Source of the DNA: Thermoguttaceae bacterium
Lineage (GTDB): Bacteria > Planctomycetota > Planctomycetia > Pirellulales > Thermoguttaceae
DNA length: 64,000 nt
Direction: 5' to 3'
Assembly: GCA_017407125.1 (NCBI GenBank)
Contig: JAFQXE010000043.1
Location: 1 to 64,000 of the forward strand
Shown here: positions 1 through 9,255 of the stretch, piece by piece
Layout of the letters: each line of letters starts with the position of its first letter
How positions within the stretch are numbered: position 1 is the first letter of the stretch
Position numbers and translations under genes: made by a program
The notes under the pieces: model-generated
The model's input: only the letters and a program-made list of their open reading frames with translations
Told to the model about the DNA's origin: nothing
Database searches by the model: none

Positions 1-111
1 CGCTTGAAACAAACCGGAGCGAGATGGAAGATTGGAAATTTAAACCGAATGTTAAGCATCGTCTGCGCCGCTCACAACGACGCATGGGATTTATACTGGT
101 CAAACTGTTAA
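1..111 (+). mobile_element. C-terminal fragment of an ISKra4-like transposase
   Basis: Frame 1 is open from the window edge to a TAA at 109-111 and encodes 36 residues. The peptide starts RLKQTGARWK and continues NRMLSIVCAAHNDAWDLYW. From memory, this matches the C-terminal pattern of ISKra4-family DDE transposases (ARLK-x-G-x-x-W, then N-x-ML-x-x, then N-D-x-W-x-x-xW). Only the tail is visible, so whether the element is intact cannot be judged. It lies directly upstream of pglZ, where a type 1 BREX locus would normally carry pglX. An overlapping basic 81-residue frame (24-269) is a shadow. ISLre2 or another DDE family is a less likely alternative. Confidence 0.55.
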
Positions 112-287
112 ATTTTGTGCAACCCAATTTTGAACGCACCCCCCCCCGTAAGCCTCGTTCGCCGCCCCCTGTTCTTATACGCCAAAAGCGCTACAATATT
201 ATTAATAGAAAATTCCTGTTATTTACTAAAACCCTGACGCCAAACGGCGACCAATCCAATATTTTGTAAACTACACATCCCTTGGTC
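112..287. other. Intergenic gap between transposase tail and pglZ
   Basis: This gap contains a run of nine C residues (about 139-147) and AT-rich sequence before pglZ. No convincing Shine-Dalgarno site or promoter was seen. It could hold the right end of the insertion element, but no inverted repeat can be tested because the other end is outside the window. Confidence 0.4.
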
Positions 288-2804
288 ATGACAATTCAAG
301 AATCCTTAACGAATCTGTTTGAAGATAATCGCATCATCGTTTGGTACGACAAAGACAAAGAATTCACGGAGAAATTCAATTCGCTCTCCATTCCAGACGT
401 CGAAAAAATCGAAGTCCAAAATAACGAATTCTACGTTAAGTATAAAATCCTGTACGAAAATCCCCAGAATAAATTTCTGCTTTATATTCCTTCCGAGCGC
501 CCGGATAACGAGCAGAATTGGCTTCTGGACGTCGAATTGGCAAATACAATCTATGCAACGGACGAGGTTTCTCAAATCCTGCAATCGCTCAATAACCAGA
601 CGGAATACCGAAATCTGGTTCAAGATCACCTGGAATTCTTTAAAAAGGGAAGCAATCTGGAACAGATCCGAAGTCAGTTCGATTTCAACCCGTCAGAAGA
701 CAGCCTCTGCAAATCGATGCTGTATATTGCCTGCGAGTCGGACTGGAACTTAACCAGCGTGCTGGAAAAGCTGTTTATTGAACTCAGTAAAGAAAGCAAG
801 ACGCTGTACAACCGCATTGAAAAGTACGCTCTGAAAGACTTTTTCTGGGGACAGGTTCAAAACGTTTACGGTTATCAATCCGAGAACCCGAATTTACAGA
901 ACTTCTTCCATGGAATGTTCCTCTACGCCTATTATTTCACTCTGGATCCGGAGAAGGTTAAAGGTTATACTCCAGACGCGCTCACGTTCGTTAAACAAAT
1001 CAAGTTCAGCCGCCACCCCCAACTCAGCGAAGCGTTTAGAAACTACACCGAAAAAATCTATGGCGGCGATATTGCTGACGACGTTGCAAGCCGTTCAATT
1101 GACGAGTTCGGCGAGCAGGACTTATTCCGCCAGATCGACAATCGCATTATTAACGAACTGACGGACGGTCTTTTTAATCGAACGTTGAAATCCAGCGACT
1201 GTCAGCGCATTATTCAGACGCGCAAACAGACGCTTTGGTTTGAATCGGACTTCGAGGCGGATTATATGGCGCTGGAATACGCCGCCCGGTTCTTCCAGTT
1301 TTTGTCCGAGTTTCAGTTCAATTTTGTCTCCCCGGAAAACGCGTTTTCTCAATACGCTTCCCGTCTTTACCAAATCGACCAGATCTATCGGCTGTTCAAT
1401 TCCAATTTTATGAAAGCGAAAAAGGAATCGGAAACCTGGGTTCAACTTCATGATTTGATCGAACGCCACTATATCAACGGGTTCGTTGAGAAACTCAATA
1501 ACGCCTGGCACGACCAGGTCGTCAAACTGACGCAGTGGAAACTGCCCGGCGTTGAGTCCCAGTTTAACTTCTTTGAAAATTTTGTTGTAAAGAAACTTGC
1601 CATTTCCAACGGGACGCCTCAAAAAAAGGTTTTTGTAATCATTTCCGACGCTCTGCGTTACGAAACCGCCGTCCAGCTTAGCGAACAGATTAAATGCACC
1701 AACCGCCTTGAGGCAGAAATTCAGCCGATTCTGGGGTCGCTGCCCAGCATAACCCGGCTTGGCATGGCGGCTCTTCTCCCGCACCAGACAATAGAGTTCT
1801 GTCCGCAGGGAACAACCGGAACGCTATACGTCAAGTGCGACAACAATCCTACAAGCAGTACGCAGCAGCGTCAAGACGTTCTCAACGCCTACAGCGCCCA
1901 AATCAAGTCGATTGCCGTCAGCAGCGACGACGTTCTGCAAATGACGCGCGACAAAGGACGGGAAACGTTTAAGAACGCCTCTGTCATTTACATCTATCAT
2001 GACAGAATTGACAAACAGAGTCATTCCGAAAGCTCGACGGGCGACGTTTTCGACGCGGCGCAGAAAGCTGTTGGCGAACTGATTAAACTGGTTCAGAAAC
2101 TCGTCAACTGCAACGCGAATAAAATCATGATTACGGCTGATCACGGATTCTTATACCAGAAAACCGAGGTTCAGGAGCTTTCCGCCAGACCGTCGGGAAC
2201 GATTCTGGAATCGAAACCGCGGTACGTTATCGGAAGCGCCCTGGAGCCGTCTGATAGTTTCAGAAGTTTCTCTGCTCAACAGTTGGGATTAAGCGGTCAG
2301 CTGCAGTTCCAGTTCCCGAATTCCTGCTATCGTCTGCCGTTCCCGGGCAGCAATGGTCGATTCGTTCACGGCGGATACAGCCTGCAAGAGGTTGTCATTC
2401 CGGTTATTACAATCGCCCCGCAGCGCGAAGGCAAAGCTAAACCGGTGGATATTGAAATATGGGCTTCTCCCAGAAAGATTGTCGGCAATGTCTTTACGTT
2501 TGCTTTGTGTCAGAAAGAGCCGGTTCGCAATCAGGCGCTGGCGAGAAAGATCAAAGTGGGGCTGTATTCCTCGTTACAGCCAGGCCGAATTGCTATCTCT
2601 GACGTTCAAACGCATCTCTTTGACGTCAACAGCGATGATAAAGAATTATGCACCAAGCGATTTGATCTGCATTTGAATTCGCAGTCAAACAACTACAACG
2701 GACAAGACGTTTACCTGATCGTTTCAGACTTTGACGACAATAACGAGATCGTCGTTTCCAAAAAGTTCCAGCTTATGAAAACCTTGATGGAAAACGACTT
2801 TTAA
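288..2804 (+). CDS. pglZ: BREX system phosphatase-like protein PglZ (type A)
   Basis: This is an 838-residue protein of the PglZ type A family, a core component of type 1 BREX phage-defence systems. The PglZ domain belongs to the alkaline-phosphatase superfamily. The core begins near residue 447 with VFVIISDALRYE (metal-ligand Asp). It continues through IYHDRIDKQSHSE and reaches ITADHGFLYQK, the conserved DHG motif. The N-terminal half is mostly helical and has no motif I recognise. ATG at 288 was chosen over an in-frame TTG at 282 because genes here recurrently start in a cATGa context. No Shine-Dalgarno site is visible. brxL follows after 26 nt, the standard BREX order. The upstream BREX genes (brxA, brxB, brxC, pglX) are outside the window or displaced by the insertion element. 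Confidence 0.9.
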   Translation: MTIQESLTNLFEDNRIIVWYDKDKEFTEKFNSLSIPDVEKIEVQNNEFYVKYKILYENPQNKFLLYIPSERPDNEQNWLLDVELANTIYATDEVSQILQSLNNQTEYRNLVQDHLEFFKKGSNLEQIRSQFDFNPSEDSLCKSMLYIACESDWNLTSVLEKLFIELSKESKTLYNRIEKYALKDFFWGQVQNVYGYQSENPNLQNFFHGMFLYAYYFTLDPEKVKGYTPDALTFVKQIKFSRHPQLSEAFRNYTEKIYGGDIADDVASRSIDEFGEQDLFRQIDNRIINELTDGLFNRTLKSSDCQRIIQTRKQTLWFESDFEADYMALEYAARFFQFLSEFQFNFVSPENAFSQYASRLYQIDQIYRLFNSNFMKAKKESETWVQLHDLIERHYINGFVEKLNNAWHDQVVKLTQWKLPGVESQFNFFENFVVKKLAISNGTPQKKVFVIISDALRYETAVQLSEQIKCTNRLEAEIQPILGSLPSITRLGMAALLPHQTIEFCPQGTTGTLYVKCDNNPTSSTQQRQDVLNAYSAQIKSIAVSSDDVLQMTRDKGRETFKNASVIYIYHDRIDKQSHSESSTGDVFDAAQKAVGELIKLVQKLVNCNANKIMITADHGFLYQKTEVQELSARPSGTILESKPRYVIGSALEPSDSFRSFSAQQLGLSGQLQFQFPNSCYRLPFPGSNGRFVHGGYSLQEVVIPVITIAPQREGKAKPVDIEIWASPRKIVGNVFTFALCQKEPVRNQALARKIKVGLYSSLQPGRIAISDVQTHLFDVNSDDKELCTKRFDLHLNSQSNNYNGQDVYLIVSDFDDNNEIVVSKKFQLMKTLMENDF

Positions 2805-2830
2805 TATATCACGAAGACAAAACAACTGTC

Positions 2831-4888
2831 ATGAAAACAGAACTTGATAATAAAATACTGAAATATTTTACCGGCTGCGTGGTTCGAAAAGACCTTGTAA
2901 AAGAGGTCAAGGGAAATTCGATTGTCCCGACGTACGTTTTGGAGTACCTGTTAGGACAGTATTGCCCCACAGACGACGAAGCGACAATCGACGCCGGAAT
3001 CGAAGCCGTTAAAGACATTCTCAAAGAGCATTTCGTCCATCGAAGCGAGGCGGAACTGGTCAAGCACAAAATTCACAGTTCCCGCCGTCACAAAGTCATT
3101 GACATGATCAGCGTAACGCTCAACGACCGCGAGAACGTCTACGAAGCCAGGTTCGCCAATCTGGGCATTTCCAAGGTTGTTATTTCACCCTCGGACGTAA
3201 AAACTCACGAAAAGCTGCTCGTCAACGGCGTTTGGTGCATTGCGACGCTTTCCTATATGGAAGTCTCTGACACGACGTCCTCGCCGTGGATTTTGGAGTC
3301 CATCAAGCCGATTCAGCTGTCACATCTGGATTTCGATACGTTTGCTCAGCAGCGTCAAAATTTCACAACGGAAGAGTGGATCGACCTGTTAATTCAAAGC
3401 ATCGGCTTTAATCCGGCGGAACTGGGCTGGCGAAACAAGATGTACCAGCTCATGCGCCTGGTTCCGTACTGCGAAAACAACTACAATCTTATCGAACTGG
3501 GCCCCAAAGGAACGGGGAAGTCGCACATTTACTCCGAGTTCTCGCCGCACGGGATTTTGCTTTCCGGCGGGGAAGTAACCGTTCCGAAACTGTTTGTCAA
3601 TAACGCTTCCGGCCGCATTGGACTGGTCGGGTATTGGGACGCAATCGCCTTTGACGAGTTTGCCGGCAAACAGAAAAAGCCTGAAAAAAGCCTCGTCGAC
3701 ATCATGAAAAACTACATGGCAAACAAATCCTTTTCTCGCGGCGTCGACGTTGTAACAGCCAGCGCGTCTATGGCTTTTGTCGGCAATACGGCGCATACAG
3801 TTCCGTTTATGCTCAAAAATTCGGACTTGTTCGACGAACTCCCCAAAGCGTATCACGATTCCGCTTTTCTGGACAGAATCCATTTTTACATTCCCGGCTG
3901 GGAAGTCGACATCATTCGCGGAGAAATGTTCTCGCAAGGGTTTGGATTTGTCGTCGATTATTTAGCGGAAATACTTCGCGAGTTGCGTAAGGAGGATTTT
4001 TCCGACGACTTTAAGAAATTCTTTACCCTGTCGCCCAAGATTTCGACCCGAGATCGGGACGCGATTTGCAAAACGATGTCCGGGTTGATGAAACTGCTGT
4101 ATCCAAACGGTTCCGCGCCGGTTGAAGAAGTGAAAAAACTTCTCGAGTTTGCCATGGAAGGGCGAAAACGGGTCAAAGACCAGATCATGCGTTTTGACAA
4201 CACCTTCGATCCCACCGATTTTTATTTTGAAGACTCGCAGGGAACGCGTTATCAAATCAAAACGCTTGAAGAGATTACGTATCCAAAATTATATGACGTC
4301 AATTTGACCGCCTCGGAAGAGGAGGCAAATGAGGAGCCGGACGCTCAGCCCAGCGCGGCAAGTTCAAACGCCGCCGTCGCCGTTCCGGAACCGCCCGCTT
4401 TGCAGCCGGGACACCGCGTTTTCGTTGAGAATCAGACCGGAGTCTGTTACGAAGATCTGTTTCTGCCCTATTTGAAAGGGGCTGTCAAAATTGAAATCAC
4501 CGACCCGTATTTGCGTCAGTATTATCAAATGCGAAATTTGCTGGATTTGGTTATGCTGATAATTCATAACAAGTCCGACGCCCCCATTGAAATTGACGTT
4601 ATTACCGTTCCGGACGACGTCAACGAACACAATCAACGGGTATGGCTTGACCAGATTACAGAAAACTGCAAAGCCGCAGACGTTCATTTTGACTGGAAAT
4701 TTGCAGACCCAAACAGTATTCACGCTCGACACATTATTACCGACACAGGTTGGAAAATAATTCTCGACCGCGGACTGGATATTTTCCAGCGGTTCGACAC
4801 GAGCGACGCCTTCAGTCTGGCGATCAACCTGCAAGAGTACCGTCTTTGCAAACCGTTTGAAATTACATATATGCGGCTTGAAGATTAG
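2831..4888 (+). CDS. brxL: BREX system Lon-like ATPase BrxL
   Basis: This 685-residue protein belongs to the BrxL family, AAA+ ATPases with a Lon-protease-like C-terminal fold, usually the last gene of type 1 BREX operons. The N-terminal part (KYFTGCVVRKDL, then HEKLLVNGVWCIATLSY) is typical. The Walker A motif GPKGTGKSH is near residues 224-232, and a Walker B-like AFDEFAG is near 273-279. A low-complexity acidic/Ala/Pro linker near residues 500-525 separates the ATPase core from a C-terminal segment. That segment (VYDEDLFLPYLKGA-like, then DPYLRQYYQMRNL) also appears in the family. The gene is 26 nt behind pglZ and probably shares its transcript. No Shine-Dalgarno is seen before ATG 2831. 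Confidence 0.92.
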   Translation: MKTELDNKILKYFTGCVVRKDLVKEVKGNSIVPTYVLEYLLGQYCPTDDEATIDAGIEAVKDILKEHFVHRSEAELVKHKIHSSRRHKVIDMISVTLNDRENVYEARFANLGISKVVISPSDVKTHEKLLVNGVWCIATLSYMEVSDTTSSPWILESIKPIQLSHLDFDTFAQQRQNFTTEEWIDLLIQSIGFNPAELGWRNKMYQLMRLVPYCENNYNLIELGPKGTGKSHIYSEFSPHGILLSGGEVTVPKLFVNNASGRIGLVGYWDAIAFDEFAGKQKKPEKSLVDIMKNYMANKSFSRGVDVVTASASMAFVGNTAHTVPFMLKNSDLFDELPKAYHDSAFLDRIHFYIPGWEVDIIRGEMFSQGFGFVVDYLAEILRELRKEDFSDDFKKFFTLSPKISTRDRDAICKTMSGLMKLLYPNGSAPVEEVKKLLEFAMEGRKRVKDQIMRFDNTFDPTDFYFEDSQGTRYQIKTLEEITYPKLYDVNLTASEEEANEEPDAQPSAASSNAAVAVPEPPALQPGHRVFVENQTGVCYEDLFLPYLKGAVKIEITDPYLRQYYQMRNLLDLVMLIIHNKSDAPIEIDVITVPDDVNEHNQRVWLDQITENCKAADVHFDWKFADPNSIHARHIITDTGWKIILDRGLDIFQRFDTSDAFSLAINLQEYRLCKPFEITYMRLED

Positions 4889-4946
4889 ACGTTCGCACAA
4901 AAGCCGCAGCATATTCATCACGTTTATCGCATCGCTTTATTTCCCC

Positions 4947-5573
4947 ATGACAACCATTCGCATAGCTCGATATTCGTTACGCTGTTCAACCCTCGGACCG
5001 GGCGTTCGCGGCGTCGTCTGGGTGCAGGGGTGCTCTCAGCGGTGTCCAGGCTGCACGTCTCCAGAAATGCGGGACTACAACGGCGGAATCGAAATGGACG
5101 TCCAGGAGCTGGCGGAACGGTTCGACGCCTCGCCAGAATTGGAAGGATTCACCTTCAGCGGCGGCGAACCGATGGATCAGGCGGCGGCTTTGACGGAATT
5201 AATCGATGAACTCCGTCGCCGCAGGGGCGATAATCCGTCGTTTATGAGCTATACGGGATATATTTTTGAAGATTTACGAAAAAAGCTGTTATTTTCCCAG
5301 CAAAAATTCGTTTCTAATATTGACGTCTTGATTGACGGTCCGTTTATGGAATCGCAGTACGCCAACCTGCTCTGGCGCGGGTCAGCCAACCAGCGGGTTT
5401 ACTTTCTCACTCCTCGATACAAAGAATGGGAAAGTCGAATCAACGAGCCGGGACAGGGTCTGGAATTCGAACTTGACGAAAACGGCGTTATTCAATGGGC
5501 AGGCATCCCCCCCTTGAATTTTCGGGATGATTTTCGTAAACTAATGAGCAATCAGGGAATCATTATTGAATAG
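4947..5573 (+). CDS. Radical SAM activating-enzyme-like protein (4Fe-4S single cluster)
   Basis: This 208-residue protein has the radical-SAM signature C29-x3-C33-x2-C36 (CSQRCPGC) and a GGEP motif (FTFSGGEPMDQ) for SAM binding. Short size and the early phrase GPGVRGVVWVQGC resemble glycyl-radical-enzyme and NrdG-type activases. ATG 4947 was chosen because this residue starts the conserved region; the frame is open upstream to 4857, overlapping brxL. It begins 58 nt after brxL and precedes the membrane/coiled-coil gene by 56 nt. No glycyl-radical partner is nearby, so its substrate is unknown. Proximity suggests it modifies a protein or nucleotide in this island, but that is inference. The family assignment is firm and the role is not. 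Confidence 0.8.
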   Translation: MTTIRIARYSLRCSTLGPGVRGVVWVQGCSQRCPGCTSPEMRDYNGGIEMDVQELAERFDASPELEGFTFSGGEPMDQAAALTELIDELRRRRGDNPSFMSYTGYIFEDLRKKLLFSQQKFVSNIDVLIDGPFMESQYANLLWRGSANQRVYFLTPRYKEWESRINEPGQGLEFELDENGVIQWAGIPPLNFRDDFRKLMSNQGIIIE

Positions 5574-5629
5574 AGCGTTTTTAGAGTTATAACACACTTA
5601 ATTGTTTTTATTCGCACCCCAAACACATC

Positions 5630-7246
5630 ATGAGCGGAAGCAAATATTCATCAACATCTGTTGGAGACGGCGGCGAAGTTATTGGCGCAGCGATTTTGAC
5701 AGCTTTGGCAATTCCTGTCGGCGCGGCAATTTTAACGTATTACGCAGGAAAAGTTCTGGTAAAAGGAACTATTGCCGGCAGTCAAATGGCGGCGGAAGGC
5801 ATCGATCGCTATCAGAAATACCAGCAAGAACAACAAAAAAAACATCTGGAACAGCTGGAGAAGCGGCGCGTTGAAGCCTGCTCAAGCCTTAAAAACCAAA
5901 TCAGTCAGGCAACGCAATATTGCAATCGGGTTTCGACCTTGCCGTTTATGAACGATTCCTGGACAAACAACGTCATTGTGGGAATCAACAATATCTCATC
6001 TCAGTTCAGCCCTAAGCTGGAGCTGGACAAAGCGATCGAATTGAGTCAGAGTCTGGAGAAGATGACTCAATCCATTCAAAATCGGGAAAAGTTGGCGGCT
6101 GATTGTCAAAGCGACAGAAACTCTTTGCTGGATCAGATGAAACAGATGCGAAAGACAATTCAGTCACAATCCGACGTTCCTTCCGCTCCTGAACTGGCTA
6201 AACTGGACGATTTCCAAAAACGCGTCAACGCTTCGACGATCGAAACATTCCCGGCAATTAAAGCGGATTTTTCCAACTGGTCAATAGTTTTGATGAACAG
6301 AATCAAAACGGTTCAGGAAAGCGTGAAGGTCAAAAACATTATCAATTCTCTTTGGAATTCGCTGCCCGTCAATCCCGATTTGGCGGAAAAATACGATTCT
6401 GCCGGATTCTCCGAATTAAAACGGATTGAATCGTCGGTTTTGTCAAATCCTCAAACGGAAGTATTGCTTCGATTCCAAAAGCTCTTTGAACAGCACAAGA
6501 GCGCCGTGGAAGTCAAGATGCGTCAGGAAGCGGAACGAGAAGCGCAAAACGCGCAGATTCGAAAATCATACGAACCCAAACTTGATGAAATGTCACAGCG
6601 TTTGGAATTGGCAGACAGCGAAATCGTCAACCGCTGGGCAGGAAGCAAATTGGCTAATTTGAAACAAACCCTCGAGACAATCAAAAACAACATCGCTCAA
6701 AACGCTTTTCAAACGGCAGATTCTGAAATTAACGCATGGAATGATTCGTATACAAACATGCTTACCGACGCCGGCTTAAAGCAGCAGGCAGAAGAACGCC
6801 GTCAATACATTATTGAAGCAATGAAGGCGGAACTGCCCAGGCTCGGGTTTGACATTCAGTCGCTTGCCAGCAAGTCCGACGCAGCGTCAGACACGGTTAT
6901 TAAAGTCGTTCCTCATACTCAAAAAGGAGGACAGCGACAGCGAATTACCATTACCGTTCCGCAGGCAGCCAACGAACCGGTTAATTATAAATTTGACGGC
7001 TACAACCTCAAGCACAATCGCGTTGAAGGACGCCCGGTCGTAGAAAACGACACTGGAAAACAGACCGTTATGGACATTGCCGCCGCGCTCAAACCGTATG
7101 GAATTTCAATGTCCGAGCCGGACTGGACTGGAAATCCTGACAAGATTCAAAAGAACGCTGACAGTCTGCCGGGCGACAATAATCCGGCTGAAGAACTGGA
7201 AAGATCGCAGTCTGCAGCCCAATATCGTTCCATGGAACTGGATTGA
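5630..7246 (+). CDS. Membrane-associated coiled-coil protein, unknown function
   Basis: I do not recognise this 538-residue family. Residues about 18-50 form a small-residue-rich hydrophobic hairpin (AAILTALAIPVGAAILTYYAG), which could insert in a membrane. Long charged helical segments follow from residue 60 to about 410, rich in Lys, Gln and Glu, likely coiled coil. The last 130 residues change character to a compact beta-rich region with VIKVVPHTQKGGQRQRITI. The architecture is reminiscent of membrane-tethered scaffold proteins found beside AAA+ or GTPase conflict modules. The gene lies in the island between the radical SAM gene and the AAA+ ATPase. It is separated from the latter by a palindromic repeat at 7275-7343. 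A scaffold or partner role is inference. Confidence 0.7.
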   Translation: MSGSKYSSTSVGDGGEVIGAAILTALAIPVGAAILTYYAGKVLVKGTIAGSQMAAEGIDRYQKYQQEQQKKHLEQLEKRRVEACSSLKNQISQATQYCNRVSTLPFMNDSWTNNVIVGINNISSQFSPKLELDKAIELSQSLEKMTQSIQNREKLAADCQSDRNSLLDQMKQMRKTIQSQSDVPSAPELAKLDDFQKRVNASTIETFPAIKADFSNWSIVLMNRIKTVQESVKVKNIINSLWNSLPVNPDLAEKYDSAGFSELKRIESSVLSNPQTEVLLRFQKLFEQHKSAVEVKMRQEAEREAQNAQIRKSYEPKLDEMSQRLELADSEIVNRWAGSKLANLKQTLETIKNNIAQNAFQTADSEINAWNDSYTNMLTDAGLKQQAEERRQYIIEAMKAELPRLGFDIQSLASKSDAASDTVIKVVPHTQKGGQRQRITITVPQAANEPVNYKFDGYNLKHNRVEGRPVVENDTGKQTVMDIAAALKPYGISMSEPDWTGNPDKIQKNADSLPGDNNPAEELERSQSAAQYRSMELD

Positions 7247-7274
7247 CATTACGGAGGCGGGTATTAATTACGGG

Positions 7275-7343
7275 GGGCGGGCTCTACCCGCCTAAAAAAC
7301 TTATATTATTATTTTTCGCGGACAATGTCCGCTCCCCAGAATC
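7275..7343 (+). repeat. Dispersed two-hairpin repeat, family A, copy 1
   Basis: Two palindromes, GGCGGG-n5-ACCCGCC and GCGGACAATGTCCGC, are separated by an AT-rich spacer of about 20 nt. The same unit occurs inverted at 56884-56956, and a shortened copy lies inside an ankyrin gene at 54002-54051. Here it sits between two island genes on one strand and could end or attenuate transcription. Confidence 0.75.
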
Positions 7344-7370
7344 ATTACACTTTTAATAATTTGAAAAGCC

Positions 7371-9194
7371 ATGCAAACAGACTGGATGACAGAATTGGAT
7401 AAACAGCTTCGCCGAGGCAAGCACGTTTTGCTCTACGGGAACGTTGAAGACCGATACGAACTCAACAATCGATACGATCCGCTGGACAAATGTTTGGACA
7501 GCTACTTTCTCGATCGCGGTTACTTCAGCATAATTCATTACGACATCGCCGAAAAAGGGCGCGTTTTCCCGGAAACGGCAAAAAACGTATTTCGCACCTG
7601 TGACAGCGTCGATCAGATTCGTCGGCATCTGATTGATCAGGACGAAAACCCCGTCGTTGCCGTGTTTGAATATACAGATCGAATGTCCGGCAACCCGCAG
7701 CAGCAAACAACAGAGGAACGCAAAGAGCTGATTCTCCTGAAAAAGACGTTTACCCAAGCCCGACGCATTAAGCCGGAAAAACTCAAAGAGAAGAGCGAAC
7801 TGTCTCTTGAAGAACTCTCCGGTCGCCGCAACGCCATGATTTTCGTCGCGTCGTCGTTACAGGCGCTGCCGTCGTGGTTTTATCAGGATCACCCGTCGTT
7901 GGCGCTCATTCGCATTCCGCGGCCGGAAACGCAGCAGCGAGAGACGTTCATCAACAGGTTTTTCGACAAGTTTGCTGTAGACGGCTTAAGCGAATCTGAT
8001 CAGAAGGCAATTCGCCAGACGTTTATCGACAATACTGAGGATCTGACCATTTCTGACATGATTTCTATTGCCCGAACCGCTCAAAGCGAACATCGGTTTT
8101 GCAAAAACGTTCAGGAAATGAAAGACCTGATATTCTATTATCGATACGGCGCCATGGACGATCCGTGGGAGAAATTTAATCGAGAAAAGATTCGCGACGC
8201 TTATACCGAAATCTCCAAACGGGTTATTGGACAGGACAACGCGGTAAGCAGAATCGTCAACATGCTCAAGCTGGCAAACGTTGGCATTACCATGTCGCCG
8301 TCTTCCGGTTCCGGAGGCGGAAAGCCGAAAGGCGTTTTCTTCTTTGTCGGACCAACGGGCGTTGGAAAGACGGAACTGGCGAAAGCTCTGGCACAGCAGA
8401 TTTTTGGCGACGAAAACCGCATGCATCGGTTTGACATGAGCGAATACGCCGAAAAGCACGCGGCGGAAAAACTCACTGGCTCGCCTCCCGGTTACGTCGG
8501 ATACGAAGAAGGCGGTCAGTTGACGAACTATGTCCGCGAGAATCCGTTCAGCATTCTTCTGTTTGACGAAATCGAAAAAGCCAACGGCGCGGTTTTAGAT
8601 AAATTCCTTCAGATTCTTGAAGACGGTCGTCTGACGGACGGCAAAGGTCTGACGGTTTACTTTAACCAGTCGATTATCATTTTCACCAGCAACATCGGCG
8701 CGGAATCTTTGCTCAATATTAAAGGCATGGACAACGTCTCAGATGAATCGCCAGCATACGAAGACGTTCGCAGGCATTTTTATACTGAAGTTCAAAACCA
8801 TTTTGTCAAAGGACTGGGGCGTCCTGAAATATTCAACCGACTGGGCAACAACATTTTGGGATTCGACCTTCTGCGGCCGATGCACATCAAAGGGATTTTC
8901 AAAAAATTCATGCGAAATCTGGAAAAATCCGCCGGAAGTCACAAATTCAAACTGACGTACAAAACCGCAGACGGAACAATTACAGATAAACCGGAAGAGT
9001 CAACGCTGTGTCAATGGATTATCGAAATCATGAAGCAGCGCGGCAACCTGCTTTACGGCGGTCGACGTATTCGCGTTCAGATGGAAGAAAATATCGAACA
9101 GCCCCTCGCCGCGTGGGTTTTTGATAACGCCCCGGCAGAAGGCTCAACTTTGACACTGGACATCAAAAACGGTAAACTGGAAATTGAAAATTAG
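7371..9194 (+). CDS. ClpA/ClpB-like AAA+ ATPase with a degenerate first ATPase region
   Basis: This 607-residue protein ends in a class II Clp/Hsp100 AAA+ module. The Walker A motif GPTGVGKT is at about residues 327-334 and Walker B with DEIEK at about 396-402. A sensor region (IIIFTSNIGAESLL) and an arginine-finger region (GRPEIFNRLGNNI) follow. IGQDNAVSRIV before Walker A is the typical Clp entry motif (VIGQ). The first 300 residues resemble a degenerate AAA domain or family-specific N-domain (RGKHVLLYGNVEDRY, then LALIRIPRPE) without Walker A. This is much shorter than ClpB (about 860 residues), and I did not identify an IGL/F loop for ClpP binding. It is probably an unfoldase or remodelling engine for this island. 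ATG 7371 is 27 nt past the repeat. Confidence 0.82.
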   Translation: MQTDWMTELDKQLRRGKHVLLYGNVEDRYELNNRYDPLDKCLDSYFLDRGYFSIIHYDIAEKGRVFPETAKNVFRTCDSVDQIRRHLIDQDENPVVAVFEYTDRMSGNPQQQTTEERKELILLKKTFTQARRIKPEKLKEKSELSLEELSGRRNAMIFVASSLQALPSWFYQDHPSLALIRIPRPETQQRETFINRFFDKFAVDGLSESDQKAIRQTFIDNTEDLTISDMISIARTAQSEHRFCKNVQEMKDLIFYYRYGAMDDPWEKFNREKIRDAYTEISKRVIGQDNAVSRIVNMLKLANVGITMSPSSGSGGGKPKGVFFFVGPTGVGKTELAKALAQQIFGDENRMHRFDMSEYAEKHAAEKLTGSPPGYVGYEEGGQLTNYVRENPFSILLFDEIEKANGAVLDKFLQILEDGRLTDGKGLTVYFNQSIIIFTSNIGAESLLNIKGMDNVSDESPAYEDVRRHFYTEVQNHFVKGLGRPEIFNRLGNNILGFDLLRPMHIKGIFKKFMRNLEKSAGSHKFKLTYKTADGTITDKPEESTLCQWIIEIMKQRGNLLYGGRRIRVQMEENIEQPLAAWVFDNAPAEGSTLTLDIKNGKLEIEN

Positions 9195-9255
9195 TTGAGA
9201 GTTTGACGTGCGGAGCTTTTGTCTATATACGTCAAGTTCAAATATTTACATTCCC

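Noticed and set aside
24..269. 81-codon open frame upstream of pglZ
   Set aside because: Basic, Pro-rich, no domain; overlaps the transposase tail in another frame, which reads better as protein.
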